In this document: in pieces, positions 52,578-62,766 of the stretch
Layout of the letters: every line of letters starts with the position of its first letter
How positions within the stretch are numbered: the stretch's first letter is position 1
From: an uncultured Prevotellaceae bacterium
GTDB lineage: Bacteria > Bacteroidota > Bacteroidia > Bacteroidales > Muribaculaceae
Length of the DNA: 64,000 bases
Assembly: GCA_947165675.1 (NCBI GenBank)
Contig: CAMVBJ010000008.1
Span: 1 to 64,000, forward strand
Reading direction: 5' to 3'
Program-made: the position numbers and the translations under genes
Notes under the pieces: model-generated
What the model was told of the DNA's origin: nothing
What the model saw: the letters and a program-made list of their open reading frames with translations, nothing else
The model's database searches: none

Positions 52578-53768
52578 ATGTTAACTCAAATCTACAATGG
52601 TCATATACTCACTCCCGAAGGTTGGATCAATGGCGGTTCCATCGTCATTGAGGATAGCCGCATCAAGGAGGTGAGCAAGAGCAGCCGCACGCTTGACGGC
52701 ATGGATAAGGCCATCGATGCCCATGGTATGCACGTGGTCCCTGGCGGTATCGACCTGCATTGCCATGGCGGTGGCGGATGTGACTTCCAGGAATGCACGC
52801 GGGAAGCTTTTGAGACAGCAGCACTAACCCACCTGCGTCATGGCACAACTGCCATCTATGCGACCTTGTCATCATCCCCGTTAGACATGATGGAGAGAGC
52901 CTGCCAGACATGTGACGAACTTATGGAAGACCCACGTTGCACCATTATGGGCATGCACATGGAGGGTCCTTACTTCAATCCCAGCAAAGCCGGAGCACAG
53001 ATGCCCGAGGTCATCCGTATCCCCGATCCAGCTGAATACAGGCACATTGTCGAGGACTTTGACTGCATGCGCCGATGGGACACGGCACCAGAATTGCCTG
53101 GTGCTGTCGAGATGGGGCAATACATCACGAGCAAGGGTATCGTAGCTGCCATCGGCCATACTGCTGCCGAGTATCCCCACGTCAAGGCAGCCTGGGATGC
53201 CGGGTACACCATGGCGACCCATTTCTACAACGCCATGCCCGGCTTCCACAATGTGCGCGAATTCAAGCATGCCGGCACGGTGGAGAGCGTCTATCTGCTC
53301 CAGGACATGGCCGTCGAGGTCATTGCCGACGGCATCCATGTGCCCTCTACCCTGCTCAATCTGGTCTATCACATGAAGGGCGTGGAGCGCACCGCCCTGT
53401 GCACCGATGCCCTGGCCGTGACAGACAGCGACAGTGAGCATGCTTTCGACCCGCGTGTCATCATCGAGGATGGCGTATGCAAGCTATCTGACCGCAGTGC
53501 TCTGGCTGGCAGTATCGCCACCATGGACCGACTCATCAAGACGATGGTACGCGTCGTGGATGTGCCGTTGCAGGATGCCGTGAGGATGGCCAGTGAGACA
53601 CCTGCCAGAATTATGGGAATCTATGACCGCAAGGGCTCATTGCAGCGAGGCAAGGATGCTGATGTCCTGCTGTTGGACGGCGATATCAACCTGCGTGGCG
53701 TGTACTCGATGGGCGAGTTCGTCAAGGGCAGCGACCGCAATGCTCCAGCCGAAATTGTTGAACGTTAA
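52578..53768 (+). CDS. nagA: N-acetylglucosamine-6-phosphate deacetylase
   Basis: 396 residues from the ATG at 52578. It removes acetate from GlcNAc-6-phosphate in amino-sugar breakdown and wall recycling. Amidohydrolase motifs are clear: DLHCHGGGG near residue 58, HMEGPYFNPSKAGAQ near 124, AIGHTAAEYP near 193, HFYNAMPGFHNVREFKHAG near 215, ADGIHVP near 250, and LCTDALAVTD near 273 with the catalytic aspartate. It is monocistronic; tRNA-His follows 116 bp later with its own promoter. No nagB is present in the window. Confidence 0.95.
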   Translation: MLTQIYNGHILTPEGWINGGSIVIEDSRIKEVSKSSRTLDGMDKAIDAHGMHVVPGGIDLHCHGGGGCDFQECTREAFETAALTHLRHGTTAIYATLSSSPLDMMERACQTCDELMEDPRCTIMGMHMEGPYFNPSKAGAQMPEVIRIPDPAEYRHIVEDFDCMRRWDTAPELPGAVEMGQYITSKGIVAAIGHTAAEYPHVKAAWDAGYTMATHFYNAMPGFHNVREFKHAGTVESVYLLQDMAVEVIADGIHVPSTLLNLVYHMKGVERTALCTDALAVTDSDSEHAFDPRVIIEDGVCKLSDRSALAGSIATMDRLIKTMVRVVDVPLQDAVRMASETPARIMGIYDRKGSLQRGKDADVLLLDGDINLRGVYSMGEFVKGSDRNAPAEIVER

Positions 53769-53821
53769 TCAACACCATGACCGATCAAAAAAGAAAAATT
53801 TACAGATTTTTTGGTCTAAAT

Positions 53822-53853
53822 CTTGCACAGTAACAAAATTGGTATTATCTTTG
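53822..53853 (+). promoter_or_regulatory. promoter of tRNA-His
   Basis: CTTG (53822-53825), a 20-nt spacer, TATCTTTG (53846-53853), about 30 nt before the tRNA. Confidence 0.6.
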
Positions 53854-53883
53854 CACCCGCATTTGAGATAAAATGCCATATAT

Positions 53884-53958
<75 letters not shown>

Positions 53959-53966
53959 CTCGTAAT

Positions 53967-54000
53967 AAAAACTGCATCTCACATTTGGGATGCAGTTTTT
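53967..54000. terminator. terminator between tRNA-His and the convergent OmpH gene
   Basis: AAAAACTGCATC (53967-53978) pairs perfectly with GATGCAGTTTTT (53989-54000) with a 10-nt loop. The A/T ends serve both directions. Confidence 0.8.
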
Positions 54001-54024
54001 ATTGTTACCTATGGGACATCTTTA

Positions 54025-54528
54025 TTACAATCCTAATATAGCCTTGACCATCGGGGTGATATCTACAGTTGAGGGACCAGTATAAGCGACAGGTGTCACG
54101 GCAGTGTCAAACACCACGTCCAGCGCCCCCTGCTCACCAGCCGCACGGATGGCGGCTTGAACACGATCGGAGATAGGTTTGGTCAATGTATTGCGGTGCG
54201 CGGCAATGTCATCAGCTGCCTTGCGTTCAAAATCACGCATCTTCTTGTCGCTCTGCTGCAACTCCTGCACACGACGATCCTTGATGGCATCAGGCATCGT
54301 GGGGTCTGCCGCTACCGTCTGATAGTCGGCATACTTCTTGTCAAACTCGCCTTTCAACAACTCATACTCGGCATGATATTTGTCGCTCAGGCTTTTGAGT
54401 TGGGCCTCTGCGACAGCCTTCTCGGGCATGAGATTAAAAATCTCTTGCGAGTTAACAATACCGATTCGGGCTTGAGCCATAAGCATCAGCGGCATTAACG
54501 CCACTGCAATCAAGAGAAATCTTTTCAT
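54025..54528 (-). CDS. OmpH/Skp-family periplasmic chaperone, copy 1
   Basis: 167 residues from the ATG at 54528; an ATG 21 bases earlier adds an unlikely charged MIKDDKT. A signal peptide (MKRFLLIAVALMPLMLMAQ) is followed by ARIGIVNSQEIFNLMPEKAVAE, the conserved Skp opening, then a long helical coiled coil (~35-120) and a C-terminal beta strand. It is expected to carry unfolded outer-membrane proteins to the Bam complex. It is the last of three paralogues downstream of bamA. The C-terminal sequence PSTVDITPMVKAILG differs from copies 2 and 3. Confidence 0.85.
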   Translation of the reverse strand: MKRFLLIAVALMPLMLMAQARIGIVNSQEIFNLMPEKAVAEAQLKSLSDKYHAEYELLKGEFDKKYADYQTVAADPTMPDAIKDRRVQELQQSDKKMRDFERKAADDIAAHRNTLTKPISDRVQAAIRAAGEQGALDVVFDTAVTPVAYTGPSTVDITPMVKAILGL

Positions 54529-54687
54529 CGTTTTATCGTCTTTTATCACATTATAATATTATAAAGACAAAGGTAGTATTTTTTCACACAAGCCACAACC
54601 CATTGTCACAAAAAATGAAGCTCCCTGCTCGGCGACCGCCGGCAGAGAGCTTCGCATCTTAACATTATCGTGTTGTGTGTAATTATG

Positions 54688-55200
54688 TTACTTAATACCC
54701 AACTTGGCCTTTACCTTAGCGCTCACGTCCTCGGCATTGGTGCCAGTATAGAGAATGGAGCCAGCGGCCTGGTCAAAGATGAAGGTGTAACCGCCCTCAG
54801 CGCCCACGGCCTGAATGGCGTTCTGGAGCTTCTGAGTGATGGGGGCGAGCAGAGTTTCCTGTTGACGCTGCAAGTCCTGAGAAGCAGTCTGCTGGAAGTT
54901 CTGAATCTTCACGTATTCATCTTGCAACTCCTGATTATGACGATCTTTAATCGCTTGGGGAGTGCTGGCGTCCTTGTCAGCAGTTTCATAGTCGGCCATC
55001 TTCTTCTGGAAGGCGTCCTGCAAGTTCTTGAATTCGGTCTCATACTTGTCGCTCACCTGCTTGAGAGTATTCTCGGCTGTGGCCTTCTCGGGCATCACGT
55101 TGAAAATCTCACTGGTGTTGATGTAACCGAACTTCTGGGCCTGTGCGGCAAAGCACATCATAGTAGCCGTAACGGCTAAGATCATAAATCTTTTAAACAT
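54688..55200 (-). CDS. OmpH/Skp-family periplasmic chaperone, copy 2
   Basis: 170 residues. Signal peptide MFKRFMILAVTATMMCFAAQAQ, then KFGYINTSEIFNVMPEKATAE. The coiled coil (~40-120) has YETEFKNLQDAFQKKMADYE, and the closing strands include YTFIFDQAAGSILYTG. It is close to copy 1 in sequence and order of motifs, which indicates tandem duplication. It is likely periplasmic and involved in outer-membrane protein transport with BamA. Confidence 0.88.
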   Translation of the reverse strand: MFKRFMILAVTATMMCFAAQAQKFGYINTSEIFNVMPEKATAENTLKQVSDKYETEFKNLQDAFQKKMADYETADKDASTPQAIKDRHNQELQDEYVKIQNFQQTASQDLQRQQETLLAPITQKLQNAIQAVGAEGGYTFIFDQAAGSILYTGTNAEDVSAKVKAKLGIK

Positions 55201-55274
55201 GTCTAAAATTGATTTTCTTTATTATAATAAATGTTCTTTTTCTTAATCACACATCGGTCCTGAGACCTGATGCC

Positions 55275-55787
55275 TTACTTGTAACCCATCTTCTCGAGCA
55301 CCTCATTGCTCACGTCGATGCGTGGTGAGGCAAAAATGATACTCTGGCTGCTGGCGCGGTCAAAGATGACCTGGAAGCCACGCTCCTCACACACCTTCTT
55401 GCAGGCGTTATACACATCGTCCTGGATGGGCTTGATGAGCGACTGGCGCTTCTTGAACAACTCGCCCTGGGGACCAAAGTACTTGTACTGCAACTGCTGA
55501 GCCTCTTTTTCCTTTTCGGTGATCTCGGTCTCTTTTTTCTTCTTCTGGTCATCGGTCAGGAATACCATGTCGGCCTGATAGTTCTTATACATGGTGTCGG
55601 CCTCCTTCTTGAGTTCGTCCACCTCACGCTGCCAGCGCTGCGACACTTGGTTTAGCTGCTCATTGGCCATCTCATAGGCAGGGATGTTCTTGAGGATATA
55701 CTCCATATCCACGAGGGCAAACTTCTGCGCATTGGCGGCCATGAAGCCGGCAACAAGCGCAACTGCGATTAAAACTATTCTCTTCAT
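55275..55787 (-). CDS. OmpH/Skp-family periplasmic chaperone, copy 3 (first after bamA)
   Basis: 170 residues from the ATG at 55787. Signal peptide MKRIVLIAVALVAGFMAANAQ, then KFALVDMEYILKNIPAYEMANEQL. The highly charged helical part contains DDQKKKKETEITEKEKEAQQLQYKY; the C-terminal ends FQVIFDRASSQSIIFASPRIDVSNEVLEKMGYK. It is the canonical Bacteroidota Skp that follows bamA (gap ~98 bp). The other two copies are more alike to each other than to this one. Confidence 0.88.
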   Translation of the reverse strand: MKRIVLIAVALVAGFMAANAQKFALVDMEYILKNIPAYEMANEQLNQVSQRWQREVDELKKEADTMYKNYQADMVFLTDDQKKKKETEITEKEKEAQQLQYKYFGPQGELFKKRQSLIKPIQDDVYNACKKVCEERGFQVIFDRASSQSIIFASPRIDVSNEVLEKMGYK

Positions 55788-55885
55788 ATCTTTCATTATT
55801 TTTTTAAAATTTCGATTTTTAGACTTCTATTTCGTCAAATCGTTTATTACACAAGTTAAGATTTTAACATCTCGCTGTTAATTCC

Positions 55886-58558
55886 TTAAAACTCCTGGCC
55901 CAGCACAAAGTGGAAATTGCTGCCACCCTTCTCGCCATAGACCTTATCAAAACCGTAGCCCCAGTCAATACCCATCATACCAATCATGGGCAGGAAGATA
56001 CGGGCACCCACGCCTGCCGAGCGCTTGACATTGAACGGGTTGAAGTCTCTCACGTGGGTCCATGCATTACCAGCCTCGACAAACACGAGCGGGTAGATGG
56101 TCGCACTCTGTGACAACATCAACGGGAAGTGGAGTTCCATGACAAATCGGTCATAGGCATAGCCCTCGCTGCCATAAGGGGTGAACGCACCGTTCTCATA
56201 ACCACGCAGGGCGATGGTCTCGGTCGCATAGGTATAGGACCCTGACATACCGTCACCACCCACATAGAAGGTCTCGAACGGTGACTTGAGCCACTTGTTC
56301 CAGCTACCCAACAGACCAAAGTCTGCACGCGTCATCAGCACCAGCGTCCAGCGTCCGTCGGGGTCGGTGAGCGGAGTGTAGGTACGAGCCTGGAACTTGA
56401 GTTTCCAGTATTCAATCCAGCGATACAGTTCCTTCTTGGAAGCATCAGTTGTGCTCTCGCTCAAGGCTCTCCAATTCTTCTTGCCGAACAGACTGGCAGG
56501 TGGAGTGGCATTGAATGACAAGGTAAACGAGCTACCACGACGGGTGTAGAGCGGGTTATCGATACTATTGCGTGACAGGGTCAAACCCAGGACAATAGAG
56601 TTAGACACACCGTTCTTCATGTAATAGAGGTACTCCCAATTCTTGAGGCTATACCACTGGTAACTCAATGACGCCATAAAGGTGAAGTAGTCATCGGGCC
56701 ACTTCAATCGCTTACCAAAGCCCACCGTCAAGCCCGCCATCTGCAGGTACTTGTTGGGGTCGTAGGCGTTCTCATAATAATTGTAACCGTTATAGCCACC
56801 GTAGCCATAACCACCGTAGCCGTATCCATAGCCATACATCGAGTTGGCATATTGGTACATGGCGTTCTGGTACAACTGGCTATAGTAGGACTGGTTGATA
56901 CCCGTCTGACGGCTATAGAAGGCTGACACTGACAGCGAGTTGGGGCGCTTGCCACCAAACCATGGGTCGAGGAACGACACGCTGTATGCCTGGTAGTACT
57001 TTGCGTTTGTCTGTGCACTGATGGTGAACGTCTGACCATCGCCCTGAGGAATCAAGCCCTTGTAAGATGAGGGATGCAACAGGTTCTGCATCGAGAAGTT
57101 GGTAAACTTCAACGATGCCTTGATGATGACACCCGTCTGCCCCCAACCGGCACTGAGTTCGACCTGATCATTGGTCTTGCTCTCCAGGTTCAAGATGATA
57201 TCGACCGTTCCGTTATCAGGATTAGGTTCGGGGCGGATGTCCATCTTCTCGGGGTCGAAGTGGCCCGTCTGGGCAATCTCGCGCGCCGAGCGCATGAGAT
57301 CCTCCTTAGAGAACAGGTCACCAGGACGCACACGCAGCTCACGGCGCACCACTTTCTCATACAAGCGGTCGTTACCATTGATGACCACCTTGTTGATGCG
57401 CGCCTGCTTGCCCTCATACATACGCATCTCCAGATTGATGCTGTCGCCCTCGATCTTGCTCTCGATGGGGATGAGCTGATAGAAGAGATAGCCATTATTC
57501 AAGTACAGATTGGCCACGGCGTCATCGTCCTCCTGAGTGCGCTTGTTAAGCAGTTTCTGGTTATACACGTCACCCTTCTTGATGCCCAACACGTCGTTCA
57601 GGATCACCGACGGATATACGGTGTTACCCACCCAGGTAATATCTGAGATGTAATATTTCTTGCCCTCATCAATCTTGAGGTAAACGTCCACACTCTTCTC
57701 GTCATAGTTCACCACGCTGTCACTGACGATGACGGCGTCGCGATAACCCTTCTCGTTATACTTGTCGATGATAAGCTGCTTGTCGGCTTCATAGTCACTC
57801 TTGACAAACTTCTTCTGAGAAAAGATTTTCCAGATGCTCTTCTTCTCGTTGGTCTTCTTCATGGTCCGCTTGAGCTTGGAATCACTCAACACTTTGTTAC
57901 CATCGATATAGATCTTGTGCACCTTGATTTTCTCGTGCTTATCAACATTGATGTTGACGATGACCTCGTTCTGCTTACTGAGGTCGGGCACTTGCACGAC
58001 CTCGCATGTGGCTTGGCCGAAGCCCTTGTTGGCATAGTATTTCTCAACAATGACTTTGATGCGATCAGCGATATTGGGGGTCATCTGGCTGCCAGGCTGG
58101 AAACTTAGACGCTCGATGATATCTTTTTTCTCACCGCCCTTCATGCCGTTATAGTTCACTTGGGAAACACGAGGCTGCTGACGCAGATTGAACACCAACC
58201 AAGCCTGATCGTGGTAAATCTTCTCGACCAGAATCTGCACCTTGGAGAATAGACCTTGACGCCAGAAACGTTTCGCTGCCGTCTTGATGTCGTCACCAGG
58301 GATATCAATGTGCTGTCCGATAGCCAGTCCCGAATAACCGATGATGATACTCTCGTCATAGTTATCGACTCCCTCAACGCGGATGCCCGCAATCTCATAG
58401 TTAGTCGGTGTTCCCGTGAAAACAATCTTGGGATTGTAAATGGTATCGTTCACCGTCAGGGTTTCCTGGGCGTTCACTGCCACTGGCGACAGGGTGGCAC
58501 ATGCCACAAGCGCCAATAGTATATGCTTGATGTTCATTGATTTACTCTTCATTTTCAT
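55886..58558 (-). CDS. bamA: outer-membrane protein assembly factor BamA
   Basis: 890 residues. After a signal peptide ([18 protein letters not shown]) come the POTRA domains (~50-460; e.g. [60 protein letters not shown]). The Omp85 beta barrel follows (~470-890), with the conserved RGYE near 806 ([10 protein letters not shown]). It inserts barrel proteins into the outer membrane. The barrel has an unusual Tyr/Gly-rich loop near residues 565-600. The start overlaps uppS by 17 bp; internal ATGs at 58552 and 58537 are alternatives and the latter avoids the overlap. Confidence 0.95.
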   Translation of the reverse strand: MKMKSKSMNIKHILLALVACATLSPVAVNAQETLTVNDTIYNPKIVFTGTPTNYEIAGIRVEGVDNYDESIIIGYSGLAIGQHIDIPGDDIKTAAKRFWRQGLFSKVQILVEKIYHDQAWLVFNLRQQPRVSQVNYNGMKGGEKKDIIERLSFQPGSQMTPNIADRIKVIVEKYYANKGFGQATCEVVQVPDLSKQNEVIVNINVDKHEKIKVHKIYIDGNKVLSDSKLKRTMKKTNEKKSIWKIFSQKKFVKSDYEADKQLIIDKYNEKGYRDAVIVSDSVVNYDEKSVDVYLKIDEGKKYYISDITWVGNTVYPSVILNDVLGIKKGDVYNQKLLNKRTQEDDDAVANLYLNNGYLFYQLIPIESKIEGDSINLEMRMYEGKQARINKVVINGNDRLYEKVVRRELRVRPGDLFSKEDLMRSAREIAQTGHFDPEKMDIRPEPNPDNGTVDIILNLESKTNDQVELSAGWGQTGVIIKASLKFTNFSMQNLLHPSSYKGLIPQGDGQTFTISAQTNAKYYQAYSVSFLDPWFGGKRPNSLSVSAFYSRQTGINQSYYSQLYQNAMYQYANSMYGYGYGYGGYGYGGYNGYNYYENAYDPNKYLQMAGLTVGFGKRLKWPDDYFTFMASLSYQWYSLKNWEYLYYMKNGVSNSIVLGLTLSRNSIDNPLYTRRGSSFTLSFNATPPASLFGKKNWRALSESTTDASKKELYRWIEYWKLKFQARTYTPLTDPDGRWTLVLMTRADFGLLGSWNKWLKSPFETFYVGGDGMSGSYTYATETIALRGYENGAFTPYGSEGYAYDRFVMELHFPLMLSQSATIYPLVFVEAGNAWTHVRDFNPFNVKRSAGVGARIFLPMIGMMGIDWGYGFDKVYGEKGGSNFHFVLGQEF

Positions 58559-59309
58559 GATTTACCTGTTCGCTCGTTTTACCATAACGGCGCTCCCGCG
58601 CCTGGAAGTCGGCTATCGCATCTACGAAATCCTCCTTGGTAAAATCGGGCCAATATTTTGAAGTGAAGTAGAGTTCGCTATAGGCTATCTGCCACAACAG
58701 ATAGTTGCTCACGCGCAAGTCGCCGCCTGTACGGATAAGCAAGTCGGGGTCAGGCATATTGCGGGTTGACAGGTGAGCTGACATCACAGCATCGTCAATG
58801 GCATCGACATTGAGTTCTCCAGTGGCCACCTCACGGGCCATCTGCCTGCATGCCTCCACAATCTCCCAGCGCGATGAATAACTCAATGCCAAGCACAACA
58901 CCAGACCTGTACAGCACGATGTGTCCTGCATACACTTGCTCAAGCGGTTGGCAGCAAACTCGGGCATTCGTTTCATGTCACCGATAGTGGTCAAGCGCAC
59001 ATTATTCTTAATCAAGTCGGGCGTCTGCTGTTCGATGCTTACCACGATCAAGTTCATGAGAGCATCCACCTCGTCTTGCGGGCGATTCCAGTTTTCGGTT
59101 GAGAAGGTATAGAGCGTCAAGTACTGCACTCCCATCTCACTCGCAATTTCAGTAATCTGTCGCACGGTGGACACACCATTCTCATGACCGAATCGTCGCT
59201 CATGACCATGCTGCTTGGCCCAGCGTCCGTTGCCGTCCATGATGATGGCAACGTGTCGCGGGATGCGCTTCAGGTTGAGTTGTTCTATTTTGTCACTAAG
59301 TGATGCCAT
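58542..59309 (-). CDS. uppS: undecaprenyl diphosphate synthase
   Basis: 255 residues. This cytoplasmic cis-prenyltransferase makes the C55 lipid carrier for wall precursors. Motifs are [17 protein letters not shown] near residue 19 with the catalytic aspartate, [14 protein letters not shown] near 64, and [27 protein letters not shown] near 194, all canonical. It is directly upstream of bamA with overlapping ends, the standard Bacteroidota arrangement. Confidence 0.96.
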   Translation of the reverse strand: MASLSDKIEQLNLKRIPRHVAIIMDGNGRWAKQHGHERRFGHENGVSTVRQITEIASEMGVQYLTLYTFSTENWNRPQDEVDALMNLIVVSIEQQTPDLIKNNVRLTTIGDMKRMPEFAANRLSKCMQDTSCCTGLVLCLALSYSSRWEIVEACRQMAREVATGELNVDAIDDAVMSAHLSTRNMPDPDLLIRTGGDLRVSNYLLWQIAYSELYFTSKYWPDFTKEDFVDAIADFQARERRYGKTSEQVNHENEE

Positions 59310-59316
59310 ACTGCAT

Positions 59317-59988
59317 TTATTCTATATAGTTACACTTGATGCACCGCTTACCGAACTCATAGGTCACCGAGAACTGGGCAAACGAGTACCAGTCGGTATT
59401 CTTGGCAAACGAGTGCTTGATGCCATTCAGATCGCTCAGGCCGTCAATGCGGTCACTGAACTCCTTGCGCATAGTGAATTCAAAGCCTAAATTAAGCCTC
59501 TCCTTATACTTGTATTTCACGCCGATTCCAAAGGGGACGGTGAACGAAGCCTGATTGTGCCCGTTACAGATCGCGAATACGAAGCCCACGCCAGCAACCA
59601 TGTAGGGAGAAATCGGTTTATACTTCTTGTAAGCTGGACCACGTCCATAGTTCAGGAAGTTGAACTCGGCTGTGAGGCCTAAATCAATGAGACTGGCCGA
59701 GATTTTATAATTCGCTCCGTCAGGATACCAAGTCTCATCCTTTTCGCTATCACCGCGAATGTTGGCGTAATTCAGGTTAGCCTTGAACGCCCATCGACTG
59801 TTGTGGTTATATCGGAACTGACCACCAACGGTAAAACTCGGATGCTTAAACAAGTTGCCATTGTTAGCGTCACCCAAGTAGCCTGTCATTCCCAATGTGG
59901 GTCCCACCTCATACTTATACTGCTGGGCCACCACAGGAGACACAGTCATCAAGCTGAGAAACAATACTATGAACAGGGTTTTCTTCAT
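59317..59988 (-). CDS. DUF6089 outer-membrane beta-barrel-like protein
   Basis: 223 residues. A signal peptide ([22 protein letters not shown]) is followed by alternating strands: [40 protein letters not shown], and [28 protein letters not shown]. They fit DUF6089, small barrel proteins found beside uppS-bamA in Bacteroidota. It lies 7 bp upstream of uppS, so they are co-transcribed. Role in envelope assembly is inferred from context only. Confidence 0.8.
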   Translation of the reverse strand: MKKTLFIVLFLSLMTVSPVVAQQYKYEVGPTLGMTGYLGDANNGNLFKHPSFTVGGQFRYNHNSRWAFKANLNYANIRGDSEKDETWYPDGANYKISASLIDLGLTAEFNFLNYGRGPAYKKYKPISPYMVAGVGFVFAICNGHNQASFTVPFGIGVKYKYKERLNLGFEFTMRKEFSDRIDGLSDLNGIKHSFAKNTDWYSFAQFSVTYEFGKRCIKCNYIE

Positions 59989-60022
59989 CTTCTCGTCGAT
60001 CGGGTCGTGATGATGGTGATAA

Positions 60023-61513
60023 TTAATAAAGGGGAGTATTGGTCAAGCGATTATAGACTCCACGCCACACGTTAGGCAACAAGTTGCCATCAACATTGTA
60101 ACCGCCAAATAAGTAAATAAAAGGACAATTCCAAGTGGACATGGCAGCGGCCGCACGGCTGGGCATACGGCTGGGGGCCGAGAGGGTCTCCTCGCCGACA
60201 ATGGCCTGAGCGCCATAGAACCGGGGCATGAAATTGGGCTGAACCATTGTCGTGTCGGCCTCAGTCCAAGTGACGCCCTTAGTGTTGGACAGGTAGATGT
60301 CGCTATTCAGCGTGCCGTCGGCCATGCGACCACCCATCAAGTACCACGTTGATTGACGCGCATATCGGCGCACGCCACTCAACGACTTGAAGGTATAATA
60401 GGAGAACAAGGTAGCATCAGCCAACTTGGGCAACACATCACTGTGGATGTTGTTGATCTTGCCCCAATGGTTGCCGTCATAGCCCCAAGTGTCCTTCAAG
60501 AAGTTGCCATTACGATCAATACCGCCCACAATCATTGCCTGTGGAGCCACCGACCAGCTGTTATAAACCACAATCATATCAGATGAGTGGGCGACGGGGA
60601 AATCCTCATCCAGCTCGTAACCCAGGAACTCCGGATCACGAGGATACTCATCGTGGATGTAGGTATCACCGTCACTGATGACACCCAGCACCTTGTTCTC
60701 ATAGGCACCCAGCAGCGCGCACCATGTCACACCACATGAAGTCCAATCCACGCCATCAGTCGATGTATAGAGCACATCATCGCTTGACAACATGTACAGG
60801 TTATCGAAAGTGGCCGTGAGCGTATTTACCTTGGGTATGAACGGCAGCGACACTTCTTGTTCAGTCCAGGTTTCCTGATAAGGAGTCAAGGCTGTCAAGA
60901 GGCGACAGTGATTACCGTCATAGGCTATGGCCCTCAACAGACTGCCCTGCTCAACGACCTTATAAGCAGTCAAGTCACTGGAATAGCCCGGCAGGTCACG
61001 GCGCCAAGACTGCCCCCAGATGAGTGTATCGGGCTTGACCTTGTGGACAAGCACCTTGATCTCGTATTCCTTGACCTGAGACTGGTCGGCCGAGGTCACC
61101 TTCAACAACGTCTTTCCAGAGAAGTCAATCGACTGGCTCATCGAAGTGGTATAATTGATGGCGGTATCGGCCTGAACCTTTGCACCGGAGATTTGGAACA
61201 CGGCAGAGTTGACAGTGTTCAGGAACTCCACAATCACCTTGAGTTTTGTAATATTGGTGCCCACGGGCAGTGAGTCGGCATTATAGATTAACCCCTTGTC
61301 ATAATCAATGGTGAAATGCACCGAGTCCAGACTAGCAAGCACATCGGCATCGGACTGCAGTCCAAACCCCTTGACCAGTGTAGTCTGCTGGCTGGTGCTG
61401 TAAGTGAAAGTATCATCATCGTCCTTGTCCTTTTTACAGGAGACAAACATGGGAAGCGATGAGAGTATCACTACCATCGCCAACAAAAAATATAGAGGTG
61501 CTTTATTGGTCAT
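60023..61513 (-). CDS. DUF6242-like lipoprotein with Kelch-like repeats
   Basis: 496 residues. The lipoprotein signal ends in LPMFVSC (Cys26), followed by acidic KKDKDDDD. An Ig-like part (~40-160) precedes WGQSWRRDLPGY and a series of beta-propeller-like motifs such as AYDGNHCRLLTALTP, WYLMGGRMADGTLNSDIYLS and FIYLFGGYNVDGNLLPNVWRG. The pattern fits DUF6242, a Bacteroidales family. It is probably exposed on the outer membrane. It lies 34 bp upstream of the DUF6089 gene, likely in the same transcript. Confidence 0.75.
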   Translation of the reverse strand: MTNKAPLYFLLAMVVILSSLPMFVSCKKDKDDDDTFTYSTSQQTTLVKGFGLQSDADVLASLDSVHFTIDYDKGLIYNADSLPVGTNITKLKVIVEFLNTVNSAVFQISGAKVQADTAINYTTSMSQSIDFSGKTLLKVTSADQSQVKEYEIKVLVHKVKPDTLIWGQSWRRDLPGYSSDLTAYKVVEQGSLLRAIAYDGNHCRLLTALTPYQETWTEQEVSLPFIPKVNTLTATFDNLYMLSSDDVLYTSTDGVDWTSCGVTWCALLGAYENKVLGVISDGDTYIHDEYPRDPEFLGYELDEDFPVAHSSDMIVVYNSWSVAPQAMIVGGIDRNGNFLKDTWGYDGNHWGKINNIHSDVLPKLADATLFSYYTFKSLSGVRRYARQSTWYLMGGRMADGTLNSDIYLSNTKGVTWTEADTTMVQPNFMPRFYGAQAIVGEETLSAPSRMPSRAAAAMSTWNCPFIYLFGGYNVDGNLLPNVWRGVYNRLTNTPLY

Positions 61514-61542
61514 TACTGTCTTTTGTTCTTATTTACAAACGG

Positions 61543-61550
61543 CAAAATTA
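61543..61550 (-). promoter_or_regulatory. -7 box for the DUF6242-DUF6089-uppS-bamA run
   Basis: TAATTTTG on the minus strand, 30 nt before the DUF6242 gene start. Confidence 0.5.
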
Positions 61551-61725
61551 CAAAAAAATTCGGTCACACATTGGATTTTTCCATTTAATAATGTTAGTGA
61601 CCGTATTTTTCGGGGGTAAAGATACTACTTAGCGGGCACACAACATGCACTCGTTAAAGATAATAAACGATAGAATGCAGAATTTTACACCTTTTTAACG
61701 TGAAAAGCCCACCTGACGCATGAAA

Positions 61726-62760
61726 TCAGGAACGTCGCATCAAGGTAATGATGTTTCCATCGATGCTGTGACATGCAGCCACGACACCATTGATAACGGG
61801 AGCGGCTACACCTTGCCCAATCCTGCGGGGGCTGACCTCGATGCGCGCCTCATCCCAGGCCCCGGCGTCAATCAATCCTTGCAGCACGCGTGGACCGCCC
61901 TCGACCATAACACTGGTCACACCACGACGATATAAATCCTCAAGCCAGGAGCACGGGTCGCGGGTGTCCATTTTGACATATTCCACGGCTCCCTCCGACC
62001 CGTTTTTCACGCCATTATAGACAATTGTCGGCATCCCGTCAACAAGCAATGTCAAGTTACCGGGTATCGACAAATCACGTGACAAAACGACCCTTAACGG
62101 AGACGGGCCAGGCCATTGACGAGTAGTCAGCGAGGGGTTGTCAATGCGGGCTGTAGATGCCCCCACAACAATGGCGTCACACAACGCCCTCTGTCGATGC
62201 ATCAAGCGCATGGTCACTGGGGTTGACATGCGCAACGGATTCTCGCCTGCCTCGGGTGGCAAAGCGACAAAACCGTCGGCCGTCTGCGCCCACTTGAGTT
62301 GCACCCAGGGGCGGCCTGTGGTATGGGCAGTCATGAAACGCCGGTTCAACTCACGGCATTCTGGCTCAAGTACTCCCACAACGACTTCTATACCCGCGTC
62401 ACGCAACATCTGCACGCCACGGCCCGCCACCATGAAAAATGGATCTAACGTTCCCACCACCACACGGGGTATGCCTTTTTCAATGAGCAAGCTGGCACAC
62501 GGCGGGGTCTTACCATAGTGGGAACAGGGTTCAAGAGTCACATATACCGTACTGTCCTTCAACAGATTGACATCTCGCACAGTGGCCAAAGCATTGACCT
62601 CGGCATGAGCCTCTCCACACTTGCGGTGCCAACCCTCGCCAATAACCGTTCCGTCAGGTCCGACAACCACTGCGCCCACCATCGGGTTAGGACTGGTGCG
62701 GCCCGCTCCATGCCGCGCAAGTTGCAGGGCGCGACGCATGTATTTCTCGTCAATCAACAT
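61726..62760 (-). CDS. ribD: riboflavin biosynthesis deaminase/reductase RibD
   Basis: 344 residues, bifunctional. The N-terminal cytidine-deaminase-like zinc domain shows CGEAHAEVNAL near residue 48 and LEPCSHYGKTPPC near 77, giving His and two Cys zinc ligands and the catalytic Glu. The C-terminal reductase domain (~146-344) starts RPWVQLKWAQTADGFVA and has VEGGPRVLQGLIDAG near 294. It performs the second and third steps after GTP cyclohydrolase II in riboflavin synthesis. It sits 6 bp downstream of prmC, in the same transcript. Confidence 0.95.
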   Translation of the reverse strand: MLIDEKYMRRALQLARHGAGRTSPNPMVGAVVVGPDGTVIGEGWHRKCGEAHAEVNALATVRDVNLLKDSTVYVTLEPCSHYGKTPPCASLLIEKGIPRVVVGTLDPFFMVAGRGVQMLRDAGIEVVVGVLEPECRELNRRFMTAHTTGRPWVQLKWAQTADGFVALPPEAGENPLRMSTPVTMRLMHRQRALCDAIVVGASTARIDNPSLTTRQWPGPSPLRVVLSRDLSIPGNLTLLVDGMPTIVYNGVKNGSEGAVEYVKMDTRDPCSWLEDLYRRGVTSVMVEGGPRVLQGLIDAGAWDEARIEVSPRRIGQGVAAPVINGVVAACHSIDGNIITLMRRS

Positions 62761-62766
62761 CGATGA

